Source of the DNA: Fontibacillus panacisegetis
GTDB lineage: Bacteria > Bacillota > Bacilli > Paenibacillales > Paenibacillaceae
Length of the DNA stretch: 64,000 nt
Direction: 5' to 3'
Assembly: GCF_900102215.1 (NCBI RefSeq)
Contig: NZ_FNBG01000017.1
Coordinates: forward strand, 1 to 64,000
Part shown: positions 1 to 7,627 of the stretch, piece after piece
Position numbering within the stretch: the first letter of the stretch is position 1
How the letters are laid out: the number at the start of each line of letters is the position of its first letter
Translations under genes and position numbers: made by a program
The notes under the pieces: model-generated
Databases searched by the model: none
Told to the model about the DNA's origin: nothing
The model's input: only the letters and a program-made list of their open reading frames with translations

Positions 1-312
1 GAAAAAGTAGCAAAATACCGGCAAAGTGATGCAGGAAAAGCCGCTTACGCCATACGATGCCAAACTATAGAGCGAAGCTTCGCGGATGCCAAAGTGCTCC
101 ACGGGCTTCGCTATTGCCGGTTTCGGGGCAGAGAAAATGTACAGATTCAAGCGTTGCTAACCGCAACTGCACAGAACATTAAGAAGATAGCCCTCCACCT
201 TTCCAGAAGGACTATCTCGAATATGCACAAGATTTCGTATAGTATTTTACATCTTCATTTTCATTTTTCTTTCGATACTAAGTTTAAAAGTAGGGGTATC
301 TCAACAGCCTGA
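1..312 (+). mobile_element. IS1182-family transposase, C-terminal end (partial)
   Basis: Frame 1 is open from the first base to a TGA at 310-312. It reads as the carboxy end of an IS1182-type DDE transposase: an IERSFADAK segment, then [10 protein letters not shown], then an alanine/threonine-rich stretch ending in QNIKKIA. In this family the glutamate of the IERSFADAK segment belongs to the catalytic triad. The rest of the element lies to the left of the window. The stop codon sits almost exactly where the neighbouring exporter loses similarity to its family, so the right tip of the element is near 308-312. The left tip and any target duplication cannot be seen. The family call is from motif memory and is fairly sure. 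Confidence 0.8.
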
Positions 313-1367
313 AGTACTGTAGTAATCACAAAACCCGGAATGACGAGATATTTCGGCCCATATTTGTCAAACAGCCGCCCAGTTATCGGTGACATAATTC
401 CGTTGACAATTCCGCCGGGCAACAGGACGAGGCCCGCTGCGAAGGCTGTTATCAAAAGACTGCCCTTGAGGTACATAGGCAGCAAAATAGATACCGACAG
501 AATTAACATCATACATAGAAATACCATAAGCAGCCCAATCGTGAACATCGAAAATTTAAAAACACGCAAGTTGAGCATAGGCTGCTCCATTTTAAATTGT
601 CGAATTGAAAATAAAACGAGGCCGATCACACCAGCGATTAAAGGAACAAGCACACCCGGCTCCCCCCAAGCGCCTGCGCCCTCTCCAGCATTACTGAAAC
701 CAAAGACGATTCCCCCAAACCCAATGCTTGATAAAATAATGGATAAAATATCAATCCCCGGTTTTGTGATGGTTGATACGTTTTGCATATACACCAGACC
801 AAAGCAGAACGTAAATATAAGCAGTGGCAAACAAATCCAAAATATTGCATTCCAGCTAAAGCTATCTACGATAAGACCTGAAAGTGTCGGTCCAATAGCC
901 GGTGCACACATAATAACTAACCCCATCATTCCCATGATGGTTCCGCGCTTTTCAGGTGGAAAAACAATTAAAATAACGTTTGTCATTAACGGCAACAGCA
1001 ACCCTGTTCCGATCGCCTGGATTACACGAGCAATAAGAAGAATTTCAAAATTAGGCGATAAAGCAGCAACTACTGTACCTGCAATAGAAAAAATAAGTGA
1101 TGCGCTAAATAATTGCCTTGTTGAGAACCATTGAAGTAATAAAGCTGAAATAGGGACAAGAATGCCTAATACAAGTAAATAACCTGTAGTCAACCACTGC
1201 ACGGCGGAGGCGTCAATGTGAAAATCCTCCATAATATTCGTGAAAGCCATATTTAGAGCTGTTTCACTAAAAAGACCGATAAATGATCCAATCATAATCG
1301 CAATAGCAATCGGTATAGGTTTGATTTGCTGCTGTTTTGTTTGTTTTGTCTGTGTGTTGGTTTCCAA
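261..1367 (-). pseudogene. DHA2-type drug exporter (LmrB-like), 3' end removed by the IS element
   Basis: The protein starts with a short glutamine/threonine-rich tail, then has regularly spaced membrane helices and the MFS motif-C-like stretch GPTLSGLIVDSF, as in 14-helix DHA2 (EmrB/LmrB/QacA) exporters. Such proteins are usually about 470-500 residues, but this frame stops at 368. Roughly the first 353 residues look native, ending near ITTVLQ. The last 15 or so are read from the incoming IS element. The final three or so membrane helices and the C-terminus are missing, so the exporter is probably inactive. It lies 47 bp downstream of the tetR-type gene on the same strand, matching the lmrA-lmrB order of B. 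subtilis. Exporter family is sure; the LmrB identity is likely. Confidence 0.8.
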
Positions 1368-1414
1368 ATTAACACTCCTTTATGTCTGAAAAATATGTAA
1401 GCTCCTCTTTATCT

Positions 1415-1984
1415 CTATCTCTTTAATAAAACAGGAATACATTCCGCCAATTGCTGCAGCGGTTGACTATCTTTATTAATTAATGACCTTGTAACTGCTC
1501 CTTCAATCATGGAGTTTATTGTGACCCCTAATTTTTTTGCTAAGTCAGGTTCAAATCCATCCCCAATCAGCTTGCTGCAATAAAGCTCCTCCCATCCTTC
1601 TACAGCGGCTTTGCACGTCTCTCTAATCGATTCACTTATCTGGGCAGTTTCAGCAACTAATATACCAATGGGCACACATTCTAATTTTTCATCATTAGTA
1701 AAGTCCGCTGCAATTTTTTGAATATGAATTTGGATAGCTTCAATTGCGCTCTCGTATTTCTCCAAGCTGCTCACTATATCATTTTTGATCAAAGCATCCA
1801 TACGCTTCACTGCTTCTATTGCGAGCTGCTCTTTACCATTAGGAAAATGATAGTACAACGAACCCTTTGGCGCTCCGCTTTCCTTCAGAATCTGATTCAA
1901 GCCTGTTGCGTGGTATCCCTGCAAATGAAAAAGACGCGTCGCAACTGACAAAATATTTTGTCTAGAGTCATTTTTACTACTCAC
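1415..1984 (-). CDS. lmrA: TetR-family repressor, LmrA/YxaF type
   Basis: The 189-residue protein has an N-terminal TetR helix-turn-helix at about residues 8-55 (ATGLNQILKESGAPKGSLYYHF is abbreviated here to its ends: ATGLNQ and GSLYYHF), followed by a helical ligand domain. The helix-turn-helix with KGSLYYHFPNGKEQL is typical of the LmrA/YxaF branch, which in B. subtilis represses drug-efflux genes and is released by ligands such as flavonoids or lincomycin-type drugs. It is the first gene of a two-gene unit with the exporter. A matching operator lies 24 bp before its start, implying autoregulation. Because the exporter is now truncated, the repressor may act only on itself or on sites elsewhere. 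Family is certain; symbol is by similarity. Confidence 0.8.
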   Translation of the reverse strand: MSSKNDSRQNILSVATRLFHLQGYHATGLNQILKESGAPKGSLYYHFPNGKEQLAIEAVKRMDALIKNDIVSSLEKYESAIEAIQIHIQKIAADFTNDEKLECVPIGILVAETAQISESIRETCKAAVEGWEELYCSKLIGDGFEPDLAKKLGVTINSMIEGAVTRSLINKDSQPLQQLAECIPVLLKR

Positions 1985-2007
1985 CTTAATTGCACCTCAG
2001 TTCAAAA

Positions 2008-2025
2008 ATATAACGACTGGTCTAC
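2008..2025 (-). promoter_or_regulatory. Probable LmrA/YxaF operator
   Basis: Read on the minus strand the site is GTAGACCAGTCGTTATAT. The LmrA/YxaF box as I remember it is AWAGACCRGTCDCTATWT, so the core AGACC-A-GTC and the TAT-T tail agree, with two differences overall. It sits 24 bp upstream of the lmrA-like start, where a repressor would block RNA polymerase. The consensus is from memory and binding has not been shown. Confidence 0.65.
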
Positions 2026-2102
2026 ATAAAAATAACAGCTTTTTTACTCTATACAATTTCCTCGTTAAAGTCAATCACCACTTTATATGCAAATTTATGA
2101 AT

Positions 2103-2141
2103 AAAAGGGTCCAGTCGGCAAGATGTCAACTGGACCCTTTT
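2103..2141. terminator. Bidirectional rho-independent terminator
   Basis: Perfect 13-bp arms AAAAGGGTCCAGT and ACTGGACCCTTTT enclose a 13-nt loop, with A/T-rich flanks on both sides. It lies downstream of the 2204-2599 gene on the minus strand and before the lmrA-like promoter, so it separates the two units. Confidence 0.85.
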
Positions 2142-2203
2142 ATTCTATATCAAAGCCGTTATTTCTATTAGCAAAAAGCTTGTTTCAACGATGCATATTC
2201 CGT

Positions 2204-2599
2204 TTAAATATAAATGGGTTGTGCAATCAGCCCACGCTGCAAATCCAGTTCCTTCTTAGCAGAATCAAACACCTCAAGAAGGTCAGAGCTCCAGAGCAGA
2301 TTCTCCTGTTTTATGTAAGACTGTAAATCTGCGCAGCTGCGATCAAATGTCTCAATGTACGTGCTCCCCGTCTCCACAAGAAAAGTTCTGGCTTCCTCGG
2401 CAATGATCATATAATCAGAGTACAATTTGATTTGTAGACATTTCAGATCCTCAGACAATTTAACCCAAGCAAAAGCGCCGCCTTCAACACATTCGGATGA
2501 TCCTTGAATGTATTCAATGTTCGAATGAATACATATGAACTCGCGCACCCGTTCTTCTATCCATTTGTAATGTTCTTTCAAGTAATCCATCATCTTCAT
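2204..2599 (-). CDS. Hypothetical protein, 131 residues
   Basis: I do not recognise a family. The product is a soluble, mostly helical, acidic protein without a signal peptide or membrane segment. It contains two cysteines near the middle (residues about 23 and 38) and another near 90. The start is supported by AAAGGAG seven bases before the ATG; a second ATG three codons later is possible. The gene stands alone, closed by a strong terminator at 2103-2141 and preceded by an AT-rich intergenic stretch. Reading frame, ribosome binding site and terminator make it a credible gene; function is unknown. Confidence 0.6.
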   Translation of the reverse strand: MKMMDYLKEHYKWIEERVREFICIHSNIEYIQGSSECVEGGAFAWVKLSEDLKCLQIKLYSDYMIIAEEARTFLVETGSTYIETFDRSCADLQSYIKQENLLWSSDLLEVFDSAKKELDLQRGLIAQPIYI

Positions 2600-2962
2600 C
2601 GATACACTCCTTTCTCATCAAGTATGAATAAATACGCTCACATATTAAACGCATTTAATAATCGGATTGGAAATTGCATCGCTTAATTTACAGTTAAGTA
2701 TAAGGGCTTTCAAAATCATTGTATATAAATAATGACAAAAAAGTTACTTTTGTATTAAGAAAACGTCACTTTTATAGGTCTATCATTCCTGTGCCTATCG
2801 TTCTGCCAACCAGGCCTATTTTCCCATTTCATCGGTATGAATTGCAGCACCTTCTCCCATCACCAATCTAAATAAAGCTGTACAACTCGGCATAAACAGG
2901 GTAACATATTTTCCAAATATTCTCAATATTTTAATTTCAATATTTTTCCAAACAAAAAATAA
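2600..2962. other. AT-rich intergenic stretch
   Basis: Apart from the probable promoter of the minus-strand gene ending the stretch at 2599, I see no coding frame, RNA or repeat here. The right-hand repeat element begins at about 2963. Confidence 0.5.
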
Positions 2963-3591
2963 GAGGCTGCCCCAAAAGTTATCTCAGATAACTTTGAGGG
3001 ACGCTTCTTGTTTAGCGGTGGAAAGGCAAGATATTTTTAGGAAAGCCTGCAAAAACAACTATGACTACCAGGCGTCACCACCTAGAATGAAAATATGAAC
3101 CTCCAAATTTCCAAATTGCGCTTTATCGAAATAGTACAGCTAGCTTATTCGTGAGAAGTCAGAGGAGTGCAGCTCGAATACAGTAGAGGAAAAAATCTCC
3201 TTTATTTTCAAAAATGGGATGATTTTAAAGAAAATAAAGGAAGTATTTTCCCTTATTCTTACTGAAATTGCCCTAAAATGCCAAAAACAAGCGTTTATCA
3301 CCAAAATAGAGGAATGAAGTTCCTTTATTTTATGATCTTGAGCGAATTCTGATGGAATAGAGGAACTTTTTCCTTTATTGCTACCGAAGTGCTGAGATAG
3401 GCTGAAAACGCCCAACTGTAGCCCATGATGCTTCTGTTTAACACGACACGATCCTAATCACGATTACTTGTGGCATACTCTTTATTTTCGTATAAAATGC
3501 AGGAATATGGCGGGATCAAGCGGCGCAGAGATCGTCTTCCTTGCACTGCTATTTCTAGTTTTGACAGTAAACCTACTTTTGGGACAGCCCC
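2963..3591 (-). repeat. Hairpin-array repeat, copy A (chimaeric)
   Basis: The outer ends match copies B and C in reverse orientation: GAGGCTGCCCCAAAAGTTAT at the left and, read on the minus strand, GGGGCTGTCCCAAAAGTAGG at the right. The middle does not match B or C. It holds four hairpins of another sequence type (core AGAGGAA...TTCCTTTATT) starting near 3185, 3230, 3305 and 3356. Remnants of the B/C-type hairpin (AGCCTGCAAAAACA near 3044 and ATGCAGGAATAT near 3498) flank this block, as if a second array had replaced the first inside one frame. It ends 62 bp past the stop of the HD-domain gene. No convincing protein is encoded. Confidence 0.8.
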
Positions 3592-3653
3592 TTGTTAACT
3601 TAATCGTTTCTTCCTATCGTGTTTTACTGTTGGACATCCTTACCCTCACATTA

Positions 3654-4250
3654 TCACTCTGCCAGGTATCCTTTGACCACAGCATCATGAATCAATCCTG
3701 AAGCATACTCATGAAGCTCAGGAACAACTTCGCTTAATTTGGAAATTCGGGCAAGCACCTGTGAGCTCTTAACACCGTGTTTTCTCCAAGCAGCTCCCTC
3801 TGTATAATAGTTATGCAGTAGCGGTTGCAAACGATCGATTGCTGCTGCGTAACGCGACTCTGCGGTGCGTTCACTTTCAAATTCTTCCCAGAGTTCAAGC
3901 ATCTCTTCCTTCTGATCCAATGGCAAGAGACCAAATATCCGGTTTGCTGCTTGCTCCTCCCGCTCTCTTTTATCAAGATACCCTTTTTCATCATAGGCAA
4001 ACGTATCTCCGGCATCGATCTCGACAATATCGTGAATGAGCAGCATTTTCAAAATACGGGTCATATCGGATAACGGTTCCTTTGCATACTCTTGCAGCAA
4101 TACAGCCATTACTGCCAGATGCCATGTATGCTCGGCATCATTTTCCTGTCTCGAAGCATCCATCAGCAGTGATTGTCTCAATACCGATTTTAATTTATCG
4201 ATTTCCCTAATATACTCAACCTGCTGTTGTAGACGCATTATACGATTCAT
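3654..4250 (-). CDS. HD-domain phosphohydrolase (YfbR/HDDC2-like)
   Basis: The protein carries the HD metal site: a histidine in ENDAEHTWH at about residue 42 and the HD pair in LLIHDIVEID at about residue 74, followed by a conserved acidic DRLQPLLHNY helix. This order is typical of YfbR/HDDC2-type 5'-nucleotidases, which remove phosphate from deoxynucleotides and limit dNTP pools; the exact substrate here is not known. I chose the ATG at 4250 because AAAGGAG stands nine bases before it; an upstream frame start at 4289 has no such site. The gene is monocistronic and divergent from the TPR-protein gene. Confidence 0.8.
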   Translation of the reverse strand: MNRIMRLQQQVEYIREIDKLKSVLRQSLLMDASRQENDAEHTWHLAVMAVLLQEYAKEPLSDMTRILKMLLIHDIVEIDAGDTFAYDEKGYLDKREREEQAANRIFGLLPLDQKEEMLELWEEFESERTAESRYAAAIDRLQPLLHNYYTEGAAWRKHGVKSSQVLARISKLSEVVPELHEYASGLIHDAVVKGYLAE

Positions 4251-4351
4251 TACTATATGCTCCTTTGCTTTTAAAATCTCTGTAACCATTCTATCGTACG
4301 ATTTATTTTTTTTATGCTATAATTGGAAAAAATAAAAAAGTGGGGGACCAA

Positions 4352-5026
4352 ATGAGTAAGATTATGTTGTTCTTTCTATTATCTTGGCTAACTGGTAGTC
4401 CGATAGTCGCCATTATAGTATTGCTCGTCATTGTGTATTTTCTCGATCGTCGATTTGTTGGAATATTTCCTAGCGTCACTAAACCCTTTCGGCGTTCACG
4501 ACAAATTTCCAAACTCCGCCAACAGCTAATCGCCAGCCCCTTTGATGTTTCTTCCAAGCGTGAATTGGCTCGACTTCTTTTAGAGAGAAAAAAATTTAGC
4601 GAGGCGTATCATCTTCTTCAAGAAGTAAAAGAACACTCCGAGTCTTCAGCCGAATTTTGGAGTGATCTTGGTACAGCGTCCATCGGACTTGGCCGTATCG
4701 ATGAAGGTGAGGAGCAAATGCTTCAGGCGCTTAGTTTGAATGAACGTGTAAAGTATGGTCAACCTTATCTGCAGCTTGCCTCTGCTTATAGAGACAGCGA
4801 CACTCAGAAGGCGCTTCATTATGCTTCCAAATTTGGTGAAATACAATCGTCATCCAGTGAAGCATATTATTTGCTGGGAAGTCTGTACCAATCCCTGGGT
4901 CACAAACAGGAAGCGAAGCAGGCACTTGATGAGGCATTATCTGTCTACAGAAGTCTTCCGAAATACAAAAAACGTCATGAACGCAAATGGGCTTTACTCA
5001 CCTTTTTCAAAAAGCAGACAATATAA
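4352..5026 (+). CDS. Membrane-anchored tetratricopeptide-repeat protein
   Basis: A hydrophobic helix at residues 1-30 is followed by a basic loop (DRR, KPFRRSR) and then four or so TPR-like helix pairs from residue 55 to the end (for example FWSDLGTASIGLGRIDEGEE and AYYLLGSLYQSLGHKQEAKQ). The TPR part should lie in the cytoplasm and bind a protein partner. ATG at 4352 follows GTGGGGG by six bases; the earlier GTG at 4340 is within that site. A TATAAT-like box at about 4317-4322 may be its promoter, shared in a divergent region with the HD gene. Partner and role unknown. Confidence 0.75.
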   Translation: MSKIMLFFLLSWLTGSPIVAIIVLLVIVYFLDRRFVGIFPSVTKPFRRSRQISKLRQQLIASPFDVSSKRELARLLLERKKFSEAYHLLQEVKEHSESSAEFWSDLGTASIGLGRIDEGEEQMLQALSLNERVKYGQPYLQLASAYRDSDTQKALHYASKFGEIQSSSSEAYYLLGSLYQSLGHKQEAKQALDEALSVYRSLPKYKKRHERKWALLTFFKKQTI

Positions 5027-5062
5027 ATTGTCTGCTTGTTTTGTTGCTTTACACAAAACAAG
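5012..5062 (+). terminator. Tandem hairpins overlapping the TPR stop codon
   Basis: The first stem pairs AAGCAGACAAT with ATTGTCTGCTT (5012-5037) around the TAA and is followed by TTTTGTT. A second stem, CTTGTTTTGT with ACAAAACAAG (5035-5062), shares its left arm with the end of the first, so the two are mutually exclusive. The first is a good rho-independent terminator. Confidence 0.75.
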
Positions 5063-5104
5063 CAGGCCAACAGGCCCGCCAGTTGAAACTGCGATAATTC
5101 ATAA

Positions 5105-5536
5105 CTACTCAGCTTCTTCTTCAGCTCGATACACACTGCGAAAAAGCTCTCTCCCGTTTTCTAGCCCCTCTGTAAAGCTAGTTACTTCAAAACCAACATT
5201 ACGATAGAAGTCTGCTCCATCTTCATCTGTCACAGCAAATAGAATATCCGGGTTTTTCTTGTCCAAAATTTCCAATAACAATCCTCGACCGTACCCTTTT
5301 AAACGATCCTCAGGTCGAACTGCAAGATGTAAAATCTCCAAATCATTGGAATGATACCTGCACCCAACCACACCGATGATTTCCCCTTCATCCTCCAGAG
5401 CATAGAGCTCGTTATCGTTCGTCAATTTATACAAATTGCATACATGTTCCAATTGATCCGTATCAAAAAACACAGCGTATTCTAAAAGCTCTCGTATTTG
5501 AGAATCAGTAATTTTATCATTCACTTGCACTAACAT
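5105..5536 (-). CDS. GNAT-family N-acetyltransferase
   Basis: The 143-residue protein has the acetyl-CoA loop RLKGYGRGLL at about residue 79 (family pattern Q/R-x-x-G-x-G/A) after the strand ILHLAVRPE, and a C-terminal FYRNVGFEV motif typical of GNAT folds. The substrate cannot be read from sequence. AGGAGG precedes the ATG by seven bases. It starts 11 bp after rpiA on the same strand and so is probably co-transcribed with it, though no functional link is evident. Confidence 0.85.
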   Translation of the reverse strand: MLVQVNDKITDSQIRELLEYAVFFDTDQLEHVCNLYKLTNDNELYALEDEGEIIGVVGCRYHSNDLEILHLAVRPEDRLKGYGRGLLLEILDKKNPDILFAVTDEDGADFYRNVGFEVTSFTEGLENGRELFRSVYRAEEEAE

Positions 5537-5547
5537 GGTATTGCCTC

Positions 5548-6222
5548 CTACTTCTTCTCGATAACTTCGGTACGACCATCCTCATAGCCTACAACTACCG
5601 TGTGTGCTATATCTACGAATAGTCCATGTTCAACTACACCCGTCATCGCTTTTAATTCATCGCCTAACTGCCCAGGTGAAAGAATTTGTCCAAAAGCACC
5701 ATCGACAATGTAATTTCCGTTATCGGTAACGTAGAGTTCTCCGTCACGCATACGCATTTCGAAAGCAACATCGTAACGGTTCTTCAGTTGCCCCAGCGTC
5801 CATTCGTAGCAGTATGGTACAAGCTCAATAGGAAGCTTGAATTTGCCCAAATGCGAAACCATTTTACCACTGTCTGCAATAACAATAAAACGATCACTAT
5901 TAATCGCAACAAGCTTTTCTCTAAGCAGGGCCCCGCCTCCGCCCTTAATAAGAGCCATCCCGGGATCTACCTCATCAGCTCCATCGATAGCGAGATCAAG
6001 ACGATTGACATCACCCGCCGTAATGAGCGGGATATTGTATTTCACAGCCAGCTCCTCCGATGCATTGGAAGTTGCAATAGCCTTAATTTTTAGACCTTGA
6101 CTTACTCGTTCACCGATTTTTTCAATCGCATAAAAAGCTGTGGAGCCCGTCCCGAGTCCCACAATCATTCCATCTTTAACCCACTCCGCTGCACGGTAAC
6201 CCGCCGCTTGCTTTGCATTCAT
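5548..6222 (-). CDS. rpiA: Ribose-5-phosphate isomerase A
   Basis: This enzyme interconverts ribose 5-phosphate and ribulose 5-phosphate in the non-oxidative pentose phosphate pathway. The signature blocks are all present: GLGTGSTA at about residue 22, DGADEVDP at about 79 with catalytic aspartates, and KGGGGALLREK at about 92 with the catalytic glutamate. Length (224) is normal for RpiA. The start has AGGAGGC eight bases upstream. It is the first gene of a short unit with the GNAT gene. Confidence 0.95.
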   Translation of the reverse strand: MNAKQAAGYRAAEWVKDGMIVGLGTGSTAFYAIEKIGERVSQGLKIKAIATSNASEELAVKYNIPLITAGDVNRLDLAIDGADEVDPGMALIKGGGGALLREKLVAINSDRFIVIADSGKMVSHLGKFKLPIELVPYCYEWTLGQLKNRYDVAFEMRMRDGELYVTDNGNYIVDGAFGQILSPGQLGDELKAMTGVVEHGLFVDIAHTVVVGYEDGRTEVIEKK

Positions 6223-6332
6223 GTTATACGCCTCCTGTAGGTATGTACTTCAAGTCTGTCAGGGAAACAATCAGCTTATATCATACCAAAAATGCACATA
6301 AAAAAGAACAGCGACCGATCCGGTATTCCCGA

Positions 6333-7532
6333 TTACGAGGCACTGGACTGTGGCTGTACCATGAGTAGAAGCAACACAACAGCAACGATAGATACGCAAG
6401 CAAAACTAATAAACATTGTCATATGACCTGCGCCCATCAACAGCGACATAATTGGAGGACCCAGAGATACCCCGATAAAACGCATACTGCTATAGATTGA
6501 TGTAACCGTTCCGCGAAGTCCCTTCTCAATACCTTCAGTAATCAGGGCGTCTGAGCTTGGAAGTACTGTCCCAATCCCAATCCCGCACACAATGAGACAG
6601 CCGATTACATAATAAATGTTATTAAAAAAACTAATTCCGAACAAAGCGGCACTAGACATAACAAGACCGATTACACCGCACCATTTCATGAGCAGTTTGT
6701 TTTTACCGATTTTTTTACCTGTAAAATAAGAGGCCAGACATAATGCAGCCAATGGGATTGCCAGCACCAGACCCTTTACGATTCCGTCCAGATGATGCTT
6801 CTTTTCCAGTGTTTCTGACAAATAGAACAGAACCCCAAAGAGCAGAAACATACAGATACCACCGATTGCAAAAATAGCGTACAACCAGCGGCCTTTTTCC
6901 TTGAACACTTCTTTGACCGAATGAATAAACTCTTTCAAGGCTAGTGAAGCTTTACGCTCCGGTTCTTGAACAAGGAAGCTGACAAGCAGCAGAGAAATCA
7001 AGCACAGTACAGGGATAGCCAGAAACGGCATATACCAAATCCATGTCCCGAGCAATGCACCAAATATCGGACTCAGTACCTTGCCAAACGTATTGGATGT
7101 TTCAATGATCCCAAGACTGTGACTTATCTGCTTTTCATCATCAAACATATCTCCAACCAGCGGTAAAACGATAGGAAAGGCTCCCGCCGCACCAATGCCT
7201 TGAAGGAAACGCCCGGCAAGAATAATCCAGTATACGCCCGTTCCATCCATTAACCATGATGCCGCTCCCGAAACCCCTCCGCCAATTCCTGCAATGATTA
7301 GGCTCGGAATAATGACAACTTTACGTCCAAATTTATCTGATAAATACCCCGCAACCGGGATCAACAATATAGCGACTACAGCATATACCGTAATCAACAT
7401 ACTAACCTGTAGAGAAGATATCTTGAGCTCCCTTGCAATTTCAGGCAAAATCGGAATCAGCATGGAATTGCCAAGGGTCATTATCAACGGGATTGATGCC
7501 AAGGCGAACATGTCGCCTTTTTTGTTATCCAT
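6333..7532 (-). CDS. MFS exporter, DHA1 type
   Basis: The protein has 12 predicted helices and the DHA1 signature elements: motif A DKFGRKVVI at about residue 74 after helix 2, and GRFLQGIGAAGAFPIV in helix 4 (motif B). The motif C region NTFGKVLSPIFG follows in helix 5. These belong to proton-driven drug exporters of the Bmr/NorA/TetA group; substrate unknown. I place the start at the ATG at 7532 because GGGAAGGGTGG precedes it by about seven bases; an in-frame TTG at 7556 lies upstream of that site. It stands alone between rpiA and helD. Confidence 0.85.
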   Translation of the reverse strand: MDNKKGDMFALASIPLIMTLGNSMLIPILPEIARELKISSLQVSMLITVYAVVAILLIPVAGYLSDKFGRKVVIIPSLIIAGIGGGVSGAASWLMDGTGVYWIILAGRFLQGIGAAGAFPIVLPLVGDMFDDEKQISHSLGIIETSNTFGKVLSPIFGALLGTWIWYMPFLAIPVLCLISLLLVSFLVQEPERKASLALKEFIHSVKEVFKEKGRWLYAIFAIGGICMFLLFGVLFYLSETLEKKHHLDGIVKGLVLAIPLAALCLASYFTGKKIGKNKLLMKWCGVIGLVMSSAALFGISFFNNIYYVIGCLIVCGIGIGTVLPSSDALITEGIEKGLRGTVTSIYSSMRFIGVSLGPPIMSLLMGAGHMTMFISFACVSIVAVVLLLLMVQPQSSAS

Positions 7533-7627
7533 AGTACTGCCACCCTTCCCAGTCAACTTATCTCTAGTCTAGGATAGTGTGGTTGTTTCTTAAAAAAATA
7601 TTCTTTTCGTATCGTTCAAACATAACA

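Noticed and set aside
340-1134. 264-codon plus-strand frame opposite the MFS exporter
   Set aside because: It is the antisense shadow of a membrane-protein gene with clear family features on the minus strand.
3140-3415. 91-codon reading frame inside repeat copy A
   Set aside because: It is built from the hairpin repeats, has no ribosome site and resembles no protein; the frame is a by-product of the repeats.
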